From Paraburkholderia sartisoli (GTDB lineage Bacteria > Pseudomonadota > Gammaproteobacteria > Burkholderiales > Burkholderiaceae), in NCBI RefSeq assembly GCF_900107685.1, contig NZ_FNRQ01000014.1, forward strand, positions 1-64,000: a DNA stretch of 64,000 nt, read 5' to 3'. This document shows, one piece after another, positions 8,801 through 17,758 of this stretch. The notes under the pieces are model-generated. The model did not search any database and had not been told where the DNA came from. It was given only the letters and a program-made list of their open reading frames with translations. How positions within the stretch are numbered: the first letter of the stretch is position 1; every line of letters starts with the position of its first letter. The translations under genes were made by a program, and so were the position numbers.

Positions 8801-9754
8801 ATGGCACCTGCGATGGGAAACGAACTGCAGCATCGCACGGTGCTGCTGGAAGAAGCGGTCGATGCGCTCGTCACGCGCACGGACGGCGTCTATGCGGACG
8901 GCACGTTCGGTCGCGGCGGCCATAGCCGTCTGGTGTTGAGCAGGCTGGGGGAAGGCGGACGCCTGATTGCGTTCGACAAGGACCCGCTCGCGATCGCCAC
9001 GGCGCAGCAGATCGTCGATTCGCGTTTCGAGATCGTGCATGAAAGTTTTGCTTCACTGCGTGACGCGATCGCGGAACGCGGGGTAGGGCGGATATCGGGT
9101 GTGTTGCTGGATCTGGGTGTGTCGTCGCCGCAAATCGACGATCCGGAGCGGGGTTTCAGTTTCCGCGCCGACGGCCCGCTCGATATGCGGATGGACCCGA
9201 CGCGCGGCGAGTCTGCCGCTGACTGGCTCGCGCGGGCCACGGTGCAGGAACTGACGGAGGTGATACGAGATTATGGGGAAGAACGGTTTGCTTTTCAGAT
9301 TGCAAAGGCGCTTGTTGCTCGCCGGGCAGAGTCCGACCGTCTTGGGCCTCTCGTCAGCACGGGCGAGCTTGCCCAAATCGTGGCTAACGTCGTCAAAACC
9401 CGTGAGAAGGGCAAGGATCCGGCAACCCGCACCTTTCAGGCTATACGGATTCACGTCAATCAAGAGCTTGCGGAGCTGCAAGTCGTTTTAGAAGCAGCGT
9501 TGTCGTTGCTGGAGCAAGGGGGGCGGCTGGTGGTGATCAGCTTTCATTCGCTCGAGGACCGGATCGTCAAGCGATTCATGCAGGCGCACGCGAGTGCGCC
9601 TGCGGTCGACCGCCGCCTGCCGATCCGTGCCGTCGATCTGCCCAGCCCGCCGCTCAGAATCATCGGCCGTGTGTTCGCCAGTGACGAAGAAGTCGCCGCG
9701 AACCCGCGCGCCCGTTCGGCGGTGATGCGCGTCGCGGAGCGTATCGCGCCATGA
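8801..9754 (+). CDS. rsmH: 16S rRNA (cytosine(1402)-N(4))-methyltransferase
   Basis: A 317-residue SAM-dependent enzyme (formerly MraW) that methylates N4 of C1402 in the 16S rRNA decoding centre. The SAM site DGTFGRGGHS lies at about residues 33-42, followed by LLDLGVSSPQ and the SFHSLEDRIVK motif near the C-terminus. Length is typical. Two start codons are possible, ATG 8801 and ATG 8813; family homology begins at the second (MGNELQHRTVLL), and neither has a strong ribosome site. The stop overlaps the ftsL start by four bases. Confidence 0.95.
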   Translation: MAPAMGNELQHRTVLLEEAVDALVTRTDGVYADGTFGRGGHSRLVLSRLGEGGRLIAFDKDPLAIATAQQIVDSRFEIVHESFASLRDAIAERGVGRISGVLLDLGVSSPQIDDPERGFSFRADGPLDMRMDPTRGESAADWLARATVQELTEVIRDYGEERFAFQIAKALVARRAESDRLGPLVSTGELAQIVANVVKTREKGKDPATRTFQAIRIHVNQELAELQVVLEAALSLLEQGGRLVVISFHSLEDRIVKRFMQAHASAPAVDRRLPIRAVDLPSPPLRIIGRVFASDEEVAANPRARSAVMRVAERIAP

Positions 9755-10107
9755 ACCGCCTCAATATCTTCCTTCTGATCGTCGTGATGGGCTGCGCGCT
9801 TTCCGTTGTCAACGCGACCAATCAGCAACGACAGATCTTTATCCAGTTGCAGCGCGCGCTGTCGCAGGAGCGGCAGCTCCAGCAGGATTATTCACAGCTT
9901 CAATATCAGCAGAGCGCACTGTCGAAGACCTCGCGCATCGAGCAGATCGCCACGACCTCGCTGAAGATGCAGCCGGCCACGACCGGCCGCACGCAATATC
10001 TGACGCTCGCCGCCGGCGCGGCGACAGCCGAAGACGCACCGGTGCCGACTTCCGACGCCGGCTCGGCGTCGGCGGCGTCGGCAGCCCGCCCGCGAGGTCA
10101 GCGATGA
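9751..10107 (+). CDS. ftsL: Cell division protein FtsL
   Basis: A 118-residue bitopic inner-membrane protein of the FtsQLB divisome subcomplex. The N-terminal hydrophobic stretch (residues ~4-22) spans the membrane, followed by a periplasmic coiled coil rich in Gln and Leu (QLQRALSQERQLQQDYSQL region) and an Ala/Ser-rich tail. It starts inside the rsmH stop (ATGA) and its own stop overlaps ftsI the same way, so translation is probably coupled. Identity rests on topology and position; the sequence family is poorly conserved. Confidence 0.9.
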   Translation: MNRLNIFLLIVVMGCALSVVNATNQQRQIFIQLQRALSQERQLQQDYSQLQYQQSALSKTSRIEQIATTSLKMQPATTGRTQYLTLAAGAATAEDAPVPTSDAGSASAASAARPRGQR

Positions 10108-11978
10108 AGAAATCGACGAACCACAAGGGCGGCAAGAGCGTCGCGTTTTCGGCGAACCCGATCCTCTCCGTTCGCCTGCCGATGTGGCGCTCGAAGCTCG
10201 TCGTGTTTCTGCTCTTCATGGCGTTCGTCGCCCTGGCTGCGCGCGCGTTCTGGATTCAGGGCCCGGGCAACGCGTTTTATCAGAAGCAGGGCGAAAGCCG
10301 CTATCAGCACACGCTCGAACTGCCGGCCACGCGCGGCAAGATTCTGGACCGCAACGGGCTCGTGCTGGCCACCAGCCTGCCGGTGCGCGCGATCTGGGCG
10401 ATTCCCGAATCCGTGCCCGACGACCTCGGCGCGGACAAGCTGACCGCGCTCGGCAAACTGCTCGGCATGACGCAGAAGGAACTGCGCGCGAAGCTCTCGG
10501 AGGACAAGACCTTCGTCTACGTAAAGCGCCAGGTGCCGGTCGACGTCGCGCAGAAAGTCGCCGCGCTCGACATTCCCGGTATCTATCAGCGTGGCGAATA
10601 TAAGCGCTTCTACCCCGAAGGCGAGATTACCGCTCACCTGATCGGCTTCACGAACGTCGAAGACGAAGGCCAGGAAGGCGTCGAACTCGGCGACCAGAAG
10701 CTGCTCGCCGGCACTTCAGGCATCCGCCGCGTGATCAAGGACCGGATGGGCCGCGTGATCGAGGACGTCGACGAGCAGGTTGTGCCGCACAACGGCACCG
10801 ACGTCGACCTGTCGATCGACAGCAAGATCCAGTACATCGCGTACACGAACCTGAAAGCGGCGGTCGAGAAATTCAAGGCGAAGGCCGGCGCGGCCATGGT
10901 GATCGACGTGCGCACGGGCGAAGTGCTCGCGCTCGTCAATTATCCGACGTACAACCCGAACGACCGCTCGCGCCTGACGGGCGAGCAGCTGCGTAACCGG
11001 ATCCTGACCGACGTGTTCGAACCGGGCTCGATCATGAAGCCGTTCACGGTTTCGCTCGCCCTCGATCTGCATCGCGTCACGCCGACTACACTGGTAGATA
11101 CCGGTCCGGGCCGTTTCGTGCTGGACGGCGCGACGATCACCGACGACAGTGCGTTCGGCGTGCTGACAGTCGGCGGCGTGATCCAGAAGTCGAGCAACAT
11201 TGGCGCCACCAAAATCGCCATGACGCTCAAGCCGGAAGAGATGTGGAACATGTACACGAGCATCGGCCTCGGTCAGGCGCCGAAGGTCGGCTTCCCCGGC
11301 GCGGCGGCGGGACGTCTGCGCCCGTGGCATAGCTGGCGGCGCATCGAGCAGGCAACGATGTCGTACGGCTACGGCCTGTCGGCTTCGCTGTTCCAGCTGG
11401 CGCGCGCGTACACTGCGATCGCGCACGACGGCAAGATCGTGCCGGTGTCGATTTTTCACACGCCCGGCGACCCGCCGGTGTCCGGCACGCAGATTTTCTC
11501 GCCGACCACCGCGCGTGAAGTGCGCGTCATGCTCGAAAGCGTGACGGCGCCCGGCGGTACCTCGCCGGATGCGGCGGTGCCGGGTTACCGCGTCGGCGGC
11601 AAGAGCGGCACGGCGTACAAGCACGGCCCCCACGGGTACGACAAATCGAAGTACCGCGCGTCGTTCGTCGGCATGGCGCCGATGCCGAATCCGCGCATCG
11701 TCGTCGCCGTTTCGGTCGACGAACCGACGGCCGGCAGCCACTTCGGCGGGCAGGTGTCGGGCCCGGTGTTTTCGTCGATCGTGGGCGATACGCTGCGCAC
11801 GTTGAACGTGCCGCCGGATATGCCGGTCAAGCAGATGGTGGTGTCCGACGACACGGCGCCGCCCGTGACGCCGGCCGCGCCGTCCGCCGTGGCGAAGAAG
11901 CTCGCCACCGGTGGCGGCGGCGCGAAGAAACTCACCATCGCGGATACCGCGAAGACCCGTCCCGGAGTGCTCAGATGA
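10104..11978 (+). CDS. ftsI: Septal peptidoglycan transpeptidase FtsI (penicillin-binding protein 3)
   Basis: A 624-residue class B penicillin-binding protein that cross-links septal peptidoglycan with FtsW. A transmembrane helix lies at about residues 34-52, then the pedestal domain, then the transpeptidase domain. Its catalytic motifs are S309-x-x-K312 (GSIMKP), S363-S-N365 and K500-S-G-T503. The C-terminal ~50 residues are a low-complexity Ala/Lys/Pro tail. It overlaps ftsL and murE by four bases each. Target of beta-lactams by family knowledge. Confidence 0.96.
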   Translation: MKKSTNHKGGKSVAFSANPILSVRLPMWRSKLVVFLLFMAFVALAARAFWIQGPGNAFYQKQGESRYQHTLELPATRGKILDRNGLVLATSLPVRAIWAIPESVPDDLGADKLTALGKLLGMTQKELRAKLSEDKTFVYVKRQVPVDVAQKVAALDIPGIYQRGEYKRFYPEGEITAHLIGFTNVEDEGQEGVELGDQKLLAGTSGIRRVIKDRMGRVIEDVDEQVVPHNGTDVDLSIDSKIQYIAYTNLKAAVEKFKAKAGAAMVIDVRTGEVLALVNYPTYNPNDRSRLTGEQLRNRILTDVFEPGSIMKPFTVSLALDLHRVTPTTLVDTGPGRFVLDGATITDDSAFGVLTVGGVIQKSSNIGATKIAMTLKPEEMWNMYTSIGLGQAPKVGFPGAAAGRLRPWHSWRRIEQATMSYGYGLSASLFQLARAYTAIAHDGKIVPVSIFHTPGDPPVSGTQIFSPTTAREVRVMLESVTAPGGTSPDAAVPGYRVGGKSGTAYKHGPHGYDKSKYRASFVGMAPMPNPRIVVAVSVDEPTAGSHFGGQVSGPVFSSIVGDTLRTLNVPPDMPVKQMVVSDDTAPPVTPAAPSAVAKKLATGGGGAKKLTIADTAKTRPGVLR

Positions 11979-13531
11979 GCGCGTTGCGTTCCGCGCATCC
12001 GGCGCACCGGCAAATCGCCGACGCGCTCGCCTGGCTGCACGCCCGCGTGCAGCCCGCGGCGCATCTGCACGCCGACACGCGCTCGATCGCGGCCGGCGAC
12101 GTGTTTCTTGCGTACGCCGTCGATGGCGCCGACAACCGTCCGTTCATCGACAGCGCGATCGAACGGGGCGCGACGGCGGTGCTCGTTCAGCCCGAAAACT
12201 TCACCGGTGCAATCGATCCGGCCAGCGCGCTCGCCGTGCCGGCGCTGAACGAGCTGGCTGGCCCGATTGCGAGCGCCTGGTACAACGATCCGAGCGACGC
12301 GATGCGCGTGGTCGGCGTGACGGGCACGAACGGCAAGACGTCGTGCAGCCAGTGGATTGCGTCGGCGCTGACGGCCACCGGCACGCGCTGCGCGATCATC
12401 GGCACGCTCGGCAGCGGCATGCCGGGCCAGCTCGTCCACACCGGTTTCACGACGCCGGACGCCCCGCAGCTTCAGCGCAGTCTCGCGCAGTTGCGCGACG
12501 CCGGTGCGCAGGCTGTCGCGATGGAGGTGTCGTCGCACGCGCTGCATCAGGGGCGCGTGAACGGCACGTCGTTCGACATCGCCGTGTTCACGAACCTCAC
12601 GCAGGATCATCTCGACTATCACGGCACCTTTGCCGCCTACGAGACGGCCAAGGCGCGCCTCTTCGCGTGGCCCGGTTTGCATTCGGCCGTGATCAATTGC
12701 GACGACGAAGCCGGCCGCCGCCTGCTCGCAAGCGCCGATGGCAAGGTGCGCACGATCGCGTACGGCATCGAAGGCGCTCACGACAAAGCGGCGGAAGCCG
12801 CGCCGTCCGACGCATGGCTCGTCGCGTCGAACGTTCGCGCGACGGCGACGGGTACGGCCTTTCATCTGACCACGTCGGAATGGGGCGACGCCGACGTGGA
12901 AGTCGCGACGCTCGGCGCGTTCAACGTGAGCAATCTGCTGGGCGTGCTGGGCGCGCTGCTCGCCGCCGACGTGCCGTTCGACGCCGCGCTCGTGGAACTG
13001 GAAAAGCTCGAGCCGGTAAACGGACGCATGCAACGCCTCGGCGGCCGCTTGCAGAACGACGAACCGCTCGTCGTGATCGATTACGCGCACACGCCCGACG
13101 CGCTCGAAAAGACGCTCGCGGCGCTGCGTCCGATCGCGGTTGCGCGCGGCGGCGAACTCGTCTGCATGTTCGGTTGCGGCGGCGATCGCGATGCCACGAA
13201 ACGACCGCTGATGGGCGCGATTGCCGAATCGCTCGCGGACGTGCTCGTCGTGACGAGCGATAACCCGCGCAGCGAAGATCCGGCGTCGATCATCGACCAG
13301 ATCGTGGCGGGCATGAAGGACGCCACGAAGGCGCGCCGCATCGACGACCGTGCAAGCGCGATCCTGCATGCGATCCGTCACGCCGCGCGCGAGGACGTGA
13401 TCGTGCTGGCCGGCAAGGGGCACGAAGCAACCCAGGAAATCATGGGCAGGAAGCGCGCTTTCTCCGATCAGGATCACGCCCGCCTCGCGCTCGCCGCGCG
13501 CGCGACACAGGCTCGCGGAGGTGGCGAATGA
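11975..13531 (+). CDS. murE: UDP-MurNAc-L-Ala-D-Glu:meso-diaminopimelate ligase
   Basis: A 518-residue cytoplasmic Mur ligase that adds meso-diaminopimelate as the third residue of the stem peptide. The ATP P-loop GTNGKT is at 117-122. The DNPR motif at 429-432, inside TSDNPRSED, marks meso-DAP rather than lysine specificity. The three Mur domains (UDP-binding, ATPase, C-terminal) are in normal order. Overlaps ftsI upstream and murF downstream by four bases, in a translationally coupled run. Confidence 0.96.
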   Translation: MSALRSAHPAHRQIADALAWLHARVQPAAHLHADTRSIAAGDVFLAYAVDGADNRPFIDSAIERGATAVLVQPENFTGAIDPASALAVPALNELAGPIASAWYNDPSDAMRVVGVTGTNGKTSCSQWIASALTATGTRCAIIGTLGSGMPGQLVHTGFTTPDAPQLQRSLAQLRDAGAQAVAMEVSSHALHQGRVNGTSFDIAVFTNLTQDHLDYHGTFAAYETAKARLFAWPGLHSAVINCDDEAGRRLLASADGKVRTIAYGIEGAHDKAAEAAPSDAWLVASNVRATATGTAFHLTTSEWGDADVEVATLGAFNVSNLLGVLGALLAADVPFDAALVELEKLEPVNGRMQRLGGRLQNDEPLVVIDYAHTPDALEKTLAALRPIAVARGGELVCMFGCGGDRDATKRPLMGAIAESLADVLVVTSDNPRSEDPASIIDQIVAGMKDATKARRIDDRASAILHAIRHAAREDVIVLAGKGHEATQEIMGRKRAFSDQDHARLALAARATQARGGGE

Positions 13532-14955
13532 CGATGTATTCGCTGCGTGAAGCCGCTGCGCTGATTCCGGGCGCGACCGTGCTCGGCGACGAATCGGTGA
13601 CGTTCGAGCGCGTCTCGACCGACAGCCGCACGGCCGGCCCCGGCGATCTTTTCGTCGCGCTGAAGGGCGACCGTTTCGATGCGCACGATTTCCTGCCGGA
13701 AGTCGCGACGCGCCACGTGAGCGCCGCGCTCGTCACCCGCAGCCCGGGCGACTGGCGCGTACCCGCGCTGCGGGTCGCCGATACACGGGTTGCGCTGGGC
13801 GCGCTCGCGCGCGGCTGGCGCCGGCGGTTCTCGATGCCGCTCGTCGCGGTCACGGGCAGCAACGGCAAGACGACGGTCAAGGAAATGATCGCGTCGATCT
13901 TCGCGGCGGCGGTGGGCGAACCGGCGCGGCTCGCGACCGCCGGCAACTTCAACAACGACATCGGCCTTCCGCTCACGCTCTTCCGTCTCACCGGCGCGCA
14001 CCGGCTCGCGGTCGTCGAACTCGGCATGAACCATCCGGGCGAAACCGATCTGCTCGCGAAAATCGCCGAGCCGACCGTCGCGGTGGTCAACAACGCGCAG
14101 CGCGAGCATCAGGAATTCATGGCGACCGTCGAAGCGGTCGCGCTCGAACACGCGAGCGTGATTCATGCGCTGAAACCGGAAGGCGTTGCCGTTTTCCCCG
14201 CCGACGACCCGTACGCGAGCATCTGGCGCGTCGCCGCGACGGGCAGCCAGATCATCGACTTCGCGCTGAATTCCCCGGCGGGAGCAGTCGCGGGACGCTC
14301 GACCGAAGCCGCGGTCAGCGGCACGTTCGACGGCAGCCGTTTGACGATCGACACGCCGCAAGGCCGCGTCGAAGTCGCGCTGCAGGTGCTCGGCGAGCAC
14401 AACGCGCGCAACGCGCTCGCGGCAACCGCGGCGGCGCTTGCGTCGAACGTGTCGCTCGACGCGATCCGGCGTGGTCTCGAAGCGTTCGGCGCGGTGAAGG
14501 GCCGTTTGCAGGTGAAGCGCGCGGCGTCGGGCTCGTTCGCGGGCGCAACCGTCATCGACGACACGTACAACGCCAACCCCGACTCGATGCGCGCCGCGAT
14601 CGACGTGCTCGCGGGGTGCGCATCGCCGCGCGTGCTGGTGATGGGCGACATGGGCGAAGTGGGCGACAGCGGACCTGCGTTTCACCGCGAAGTCGGTGCG
14701 TACGCGAAGGAACGCGGCATCGACACGTTGCTCGCCACGGGCGACGCGACGCGCGACGCATGCAGCGCATACGGCGCTAACGCGCGTCATTTCGATGACG
14801 CCGCCGCGCTCGTCGCGCATTTGCAGCAGGCTGGCTTCGGGCCGGATACAACGATTCTCGTGAAAGGCTCGCGCTTCATGAAAATGGAACGCGTGGTGGA
14901 CGCCGTGACGAGTCCACAACCCTCCGCACCGGGCACGACGCCCGGCGCACACTGA
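13528..14955 (+). CDS. murF: UDP-MurNAc-tripeptide:D-alanyl-D-alanine ligase
   Basis: A 475-residue Mur ligase that adds the D-Ala-D-Ala dipeptide, which is the product of DdlB encoded in the same cluster. The ATP motif GSNGKTT starts at residue 110, followed by AGNFNNDIGLP and the ELGMNHPGE segment; DDTYNANPDS near residue 345 is typical of MurF. Starts within the murE stop codon (ATGA) and ends 17 bases before mraY. Confidence 0.96.
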   Translation: MTMYSLREAAALIPGATVLGDESVTFERVSTDSRTAGPGDLFVALKGDRFDAHDFLPEVATRHVSAALVTRSPGDWRVPALRVADTRVALGALARGWRRRFSMPLVAVTGSNGKTTVKEMIASIFAAAVGEPARLATAGNFNNDIGLPLTLFRLTGAHRLAVVELGMNHPGETDLLAKIAEPTVAVVNNAQREHQEFMATVEAVALEHASVIHALKPEGVAVFPADDPYASIWRVAATGSQIIDFALNSPAGAVAGRSTEAAVSGTFDGSRLTIDTPQGRVEVALQVLGEHNARNALAATAAALASNVSLDAIRRGLEAFGAVKGRLQVKRAASGSFAGATVIDDTYNANPDSMRAAIDVLAGCASPRVLVMGDMGEVGDSGPAFHREVGAYAKERGIDTLLATGDATRDACSAYGANARHFDDAAALVAHLQQAGFGPDTTILVKGSRFMKMERVVDAVTSPQPSAPGTTPGAH

Positions 14956-14972
14956 AATAGAAGGACCGAGGC

Positions 14973-16142
14973 ATGCTTCTGGCGCTGGCGCAATGGCTGC
15001 AGAATGACGCAAGCTTTTTGCGCGTGTTCAGTTATCTGACTTTTCGGGCGGTCGCGGCGACCATTACCGCGCTCGTGATCGGGCTCGTCTGTGGCCCGGC
15101 CGTGATCCGCAAGTTGACCGAGATGAAGGTCGGCCAGGCCGTCCGCAAAGACGGCCCGCCGACTCACCTCGTGAAATCCGGCACGCCGACGATGGGCGGC
15201 GTGCTGATCCTGATCAGCATCGGCGTCGCAACGCTGTTGTGGGCCGACCTGACGAACCGCTTCATCTGGATCGTGATGCTCGTCACGTTTGGCTTCGGCG
15301 TGATCGGCTGGGTCGACGATTACCGCAAGGTCGTCCACAAGGACCCGCGCGGCATGTCGTCGCGCGAAAAATACTTCTGGCAGTCGGTGATCGGGCTGTT
15401 CGCCGCGGTCTATCTCGCCTTCAGCGTGTCGGAAGCGAGCAACGTGCGCGTGCTCGATCTTTTCATGGCATGGGTGCGAAGCGGTCTGTCGATGGGCCTG
15501 CCCGCGCGCGCCGACCTGTTGCTGCCGTTCGTGAAATCGATCAGCTATCCGCTCGGCGTCTGGGGTTTCATCCTGCTGACGTATCTCGTGATCGTCGGCG
15601 CGAGCAATGCGGTGAATCTCACCGATGGTCTCGACGGTCTCGTGATCATGCCGGTCGTGCTGGTCGGCGCGTCGCTCGGCGTGTTCGCCTACGTGATGGG
15701 CAGCTCGGTTTACTCGAAGTATCTGCTGTTCCCTCATATTCCCGGCGCGGGCGAGCTGCTGATCTTCTGTTCGGCGATGAGCGGCGCCGGGCTTGCGTTT
15801 CTCTGGTACAACACGCACCCCGCGCAGATGTTCATGGGCGACGTCGGCGCCCTCGCGCTCGGCGGCGCGCTCGGCACGATCGCGGTCATCGTGCGCCAGG
15901 AAATCGTGCTCTTCATCATGGGTGGCATCTTCGTCGCGGAAACGCTGTCGGTGATATTGCAGGTCACCTGGTTCAAGTACACGAAGCGCCGCTATGGAGA
16001 AGGGCGGCGTTTCTTCAAGATGGCGCCGCTGCATCACCACTTCGAGCTGTCGGGCTGGAAGGAGACGCAGGTGGTGGTGCGCTTCTGGATCATCACGCTC
16101 ATGTTGTGCCTGTTCGGTCTGTCCACGCTCAAGCTGCGCTGA
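14973..16142 (+). CDS. mraY: Phospho-N-acetylmuramoyl-pentapeptide transferase
   Basis: A 389-residue polytopic inner-membrane enzyme that transfers phospho-MurNAc-pentapeptide to undecaprenyl phosphate to make lipid I. About ten hydrophobic segments are visible. The conserved cytoplasmic motifs are present: KSGTPTMGG, the Asp pair in WVDDYRK, NLTDGLDGL, FMGDVGALALGG and the HHHFE loop near the C-terminus. Normal length. A short spacer with two and a half copies of a GTGCGCYGA 9-mer (16142-16163) separates it from murD. Confidence 0.96.
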   Translation: MLLALAQWLQNDASFLRVFSYLTFRAVAATITALVIGLVCGPAVIRKLTEMKVGQAVRKDGPPTHLVKSGTPTMGGVLILISIGVATLLWADLTNRFIWIVMLVTFGFGVIGWVDDYRKVVHKDPRGMSSREKYFWQSVIGLFAAVYLAFSVSEASNVRVLDLFMAWVRSGLSMGLPARADLLLPFVKSISYPLGVWGFILLTYLVIVGASNAVNLTDGLDGLVIMPVVLVGASLGVFAYVMGSSVYSKYLLFPHIPGAGELLIFCSAMSGAGLAFLWYNTHPAQMFMGDVGALALGGALGTIAVIVRQEIVLFIMGGIFVAETLSVILQVTWFKYTKRRYGEGRRFFKMAPLHHHFELSGWKETQVVVRFWIITLMLCLFGLSTLKLR

Positions 16143-16216
16143 GTGCGCCGAGTGCGCTGAGTGGTGACGGTCCGTCGCTGTCTGGCTGGTGAAGTGAAAT
16201 AAAGGGAAAGCAAGCA

Positions 16217-17758
16217 ATGTTTGGCGAGAAGTTTCGGGATCGGCAAAAGCCGATGGTGCTCGTGCTGGGACTCGGTGAATCGGGTCTCGCGATGGCGCGC
16301 TGGTGCGCGCGCCACGGGTGCCGGCTGCGCGTTGCCGATACGCGCGAAGTGCCGCCGAACCTGTCCGGGCTCGAAGCGCACGGCGTCGATGCCGACTTTG
16401 TCGGCGGTCCGTTTTCGCCCGCGCTGCTCGACGGCGTGGAGCTGGTCGCGATCAGTCCCGGCCTGTCGCCGCTCGCGGCCGACCTGGTGCCGCTGATCGC
16501 CACAGCGCGCGAAAAAGACATCCCCGTGTGGGGCGAGCTCGAATTTTTCGCGCAGGCGCTGAAGACGCTCGGCGAAAGCGGCTACGCGCCGAAGGTGATC
16601 GCCATCACCGGCACGAACGGCAAGACCACGACGACGAGCCTCACTGGCCTCCTGTGCGAACGCGCGGGCAAGAAGGTCGCGGTCGCGGGCAATATCAGCC
16701 CCGCCGTGCTCGACAAACTCACCGAAGCAATCGACAACACCGCGCTACCGGACATCTGGGTGCTCGAACTGTCGAGCTTCCAGCTGGAAACCGCGCACAC
16801 CTTTGCTCCGGATGCGGCCGCGGTGCTGAACATCACGCAGGATCACCTCGACTGGCACGGCGGGCTGGACGCGTACGCCGCCGCGAAGGGCCGCATCTTC
16901 GGGCCGCAAACGGTCCGCGTGCTGAATCGGGACGACGCGCGCGTCATGGCGCTCGCATCTGCCGAAGGCGCGCCGAAGGACGCCTCCCTCGGGGGCTCAT
17001 CTGTACCGGTGATCACGTTCGGCCTGAACGAGCCGGTGCGTGCGGGCGACTACGGTCTGCTGCGCGATAACGCGATGAACTGGCTCGTCGAGGCGCACGA
17101 CCGCGACGCCAGCGATGAGCCGCAACCCACGCGCCGTCGCAGGAACGAAACCACCACGCCGCCGGACATCGGCCTGAAGCGTCTGATGCCCGCCGACGCG
17201 CTGCGCATTCGCGGCCTGCACAACGCAGCGAACGCGCTTGCCGCATTCGCGCTTGCGCGCGCCATCGGCCTGCCGGGCGCGCCGCTTCTGCATGGCCTGC
17301 GCGAATACCATGGCGAGCCGCATCGCGTGGAACTGATCGCGTCGATCGAGGGCGTCGATTTTGTCGACGACAGCAAGGGCACGAACGTCGGCGCGACGGT
17401 CGCCGCGCTCGACGGTCTCGCGCAGCGCACGGTGCTGATCGCGGGCGGCGACGGCAAGGGCCAGGCATTCGAGCCGCTCGCCGCGCCCGTGATGCGCTGG
17501 TGCCGCGCCGTGATGCTGATCGGCCGCGACGCGCCGCTGATCCGCGCGGCGCTCGAAGACACCGGCATCGCGCTCACCGGTCACGCGACGCTCGAAGACG
17601 CCACGCGCGCCGCGAGCGCGCTCGCGCAGCCGGGCGACGTCGTGCTGCTGTCGCCGGCATGCGCGAGCTTCGACATGTTCAAGGGTTACGCGCATCGTGC
17701 CGCGGTGTTCCGCGACACGGTCGAGGAAATCGCCGCGCAACGGGGGACGATGATATGA
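16217..17758 (+). CDS. murD: UDP-MurNAc-L-alanine:D-glutamate ligase
   Basis: A 513-residue Mur ligase that adds D-Glu to UDP-MurNAc-L-Ala. A Rossmann-like N-terminal domain begins with LVLGLGESG, the ATP motif GTNGKT is at 132-137, and the C-terminal DDSKGTNVGAT motif is present. It is about 70 residues longer than E. coli MurD. The excess comes mainly from an insert around residues 270-320, rich in Arg, Asp and Thr (near 17040-17175), seen in beta-proteobacterial MurD. Its stop overlaps ftsW by four bases. Confidence 0.95.
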   Translation: MFGEKFRDRQKPMVLVLGLGESGLAMARWCARHGCRLRVADTREVPPNLSGLEAHGVDADFVGGPFSPALLDGVELVAISPGLSPLAADLVPLIATAREKDIPVWGELEFFAQALKTLGESGYAPKVIAITGTNGKTTTTSLTGLLCERAGKKVAVAGNISPAVLDKLTEAIDNTALPDIWVLELSSFQLETAHTFAPDAAAVLNITQDHLDWHGGLDAYAAAKGRIFGPQTVRVLNRDDARVMALASAEGAPKDASLGGSSVPVITFGLNEPVRAGDYGLLRDNAMNWLVEAHDRDASDEPQPTRRRRNETTTPPDIGLKRLMPADALRIRGLHNAANALAAFALARAIGLPGAPLLHGLREYHGEPHRVELIASIEGVDFVDDSKGTNVGATVAALDGLAQRTVLIAGGDGKGQAFEPLAAPVMRWCRAVMLIGRDAPLIRAALEDTGIALTGHATLEDATRAASALAQPGDVVLLSPACASFDMFKGYAHRAAVFRDTVEEIAAQRGTMI

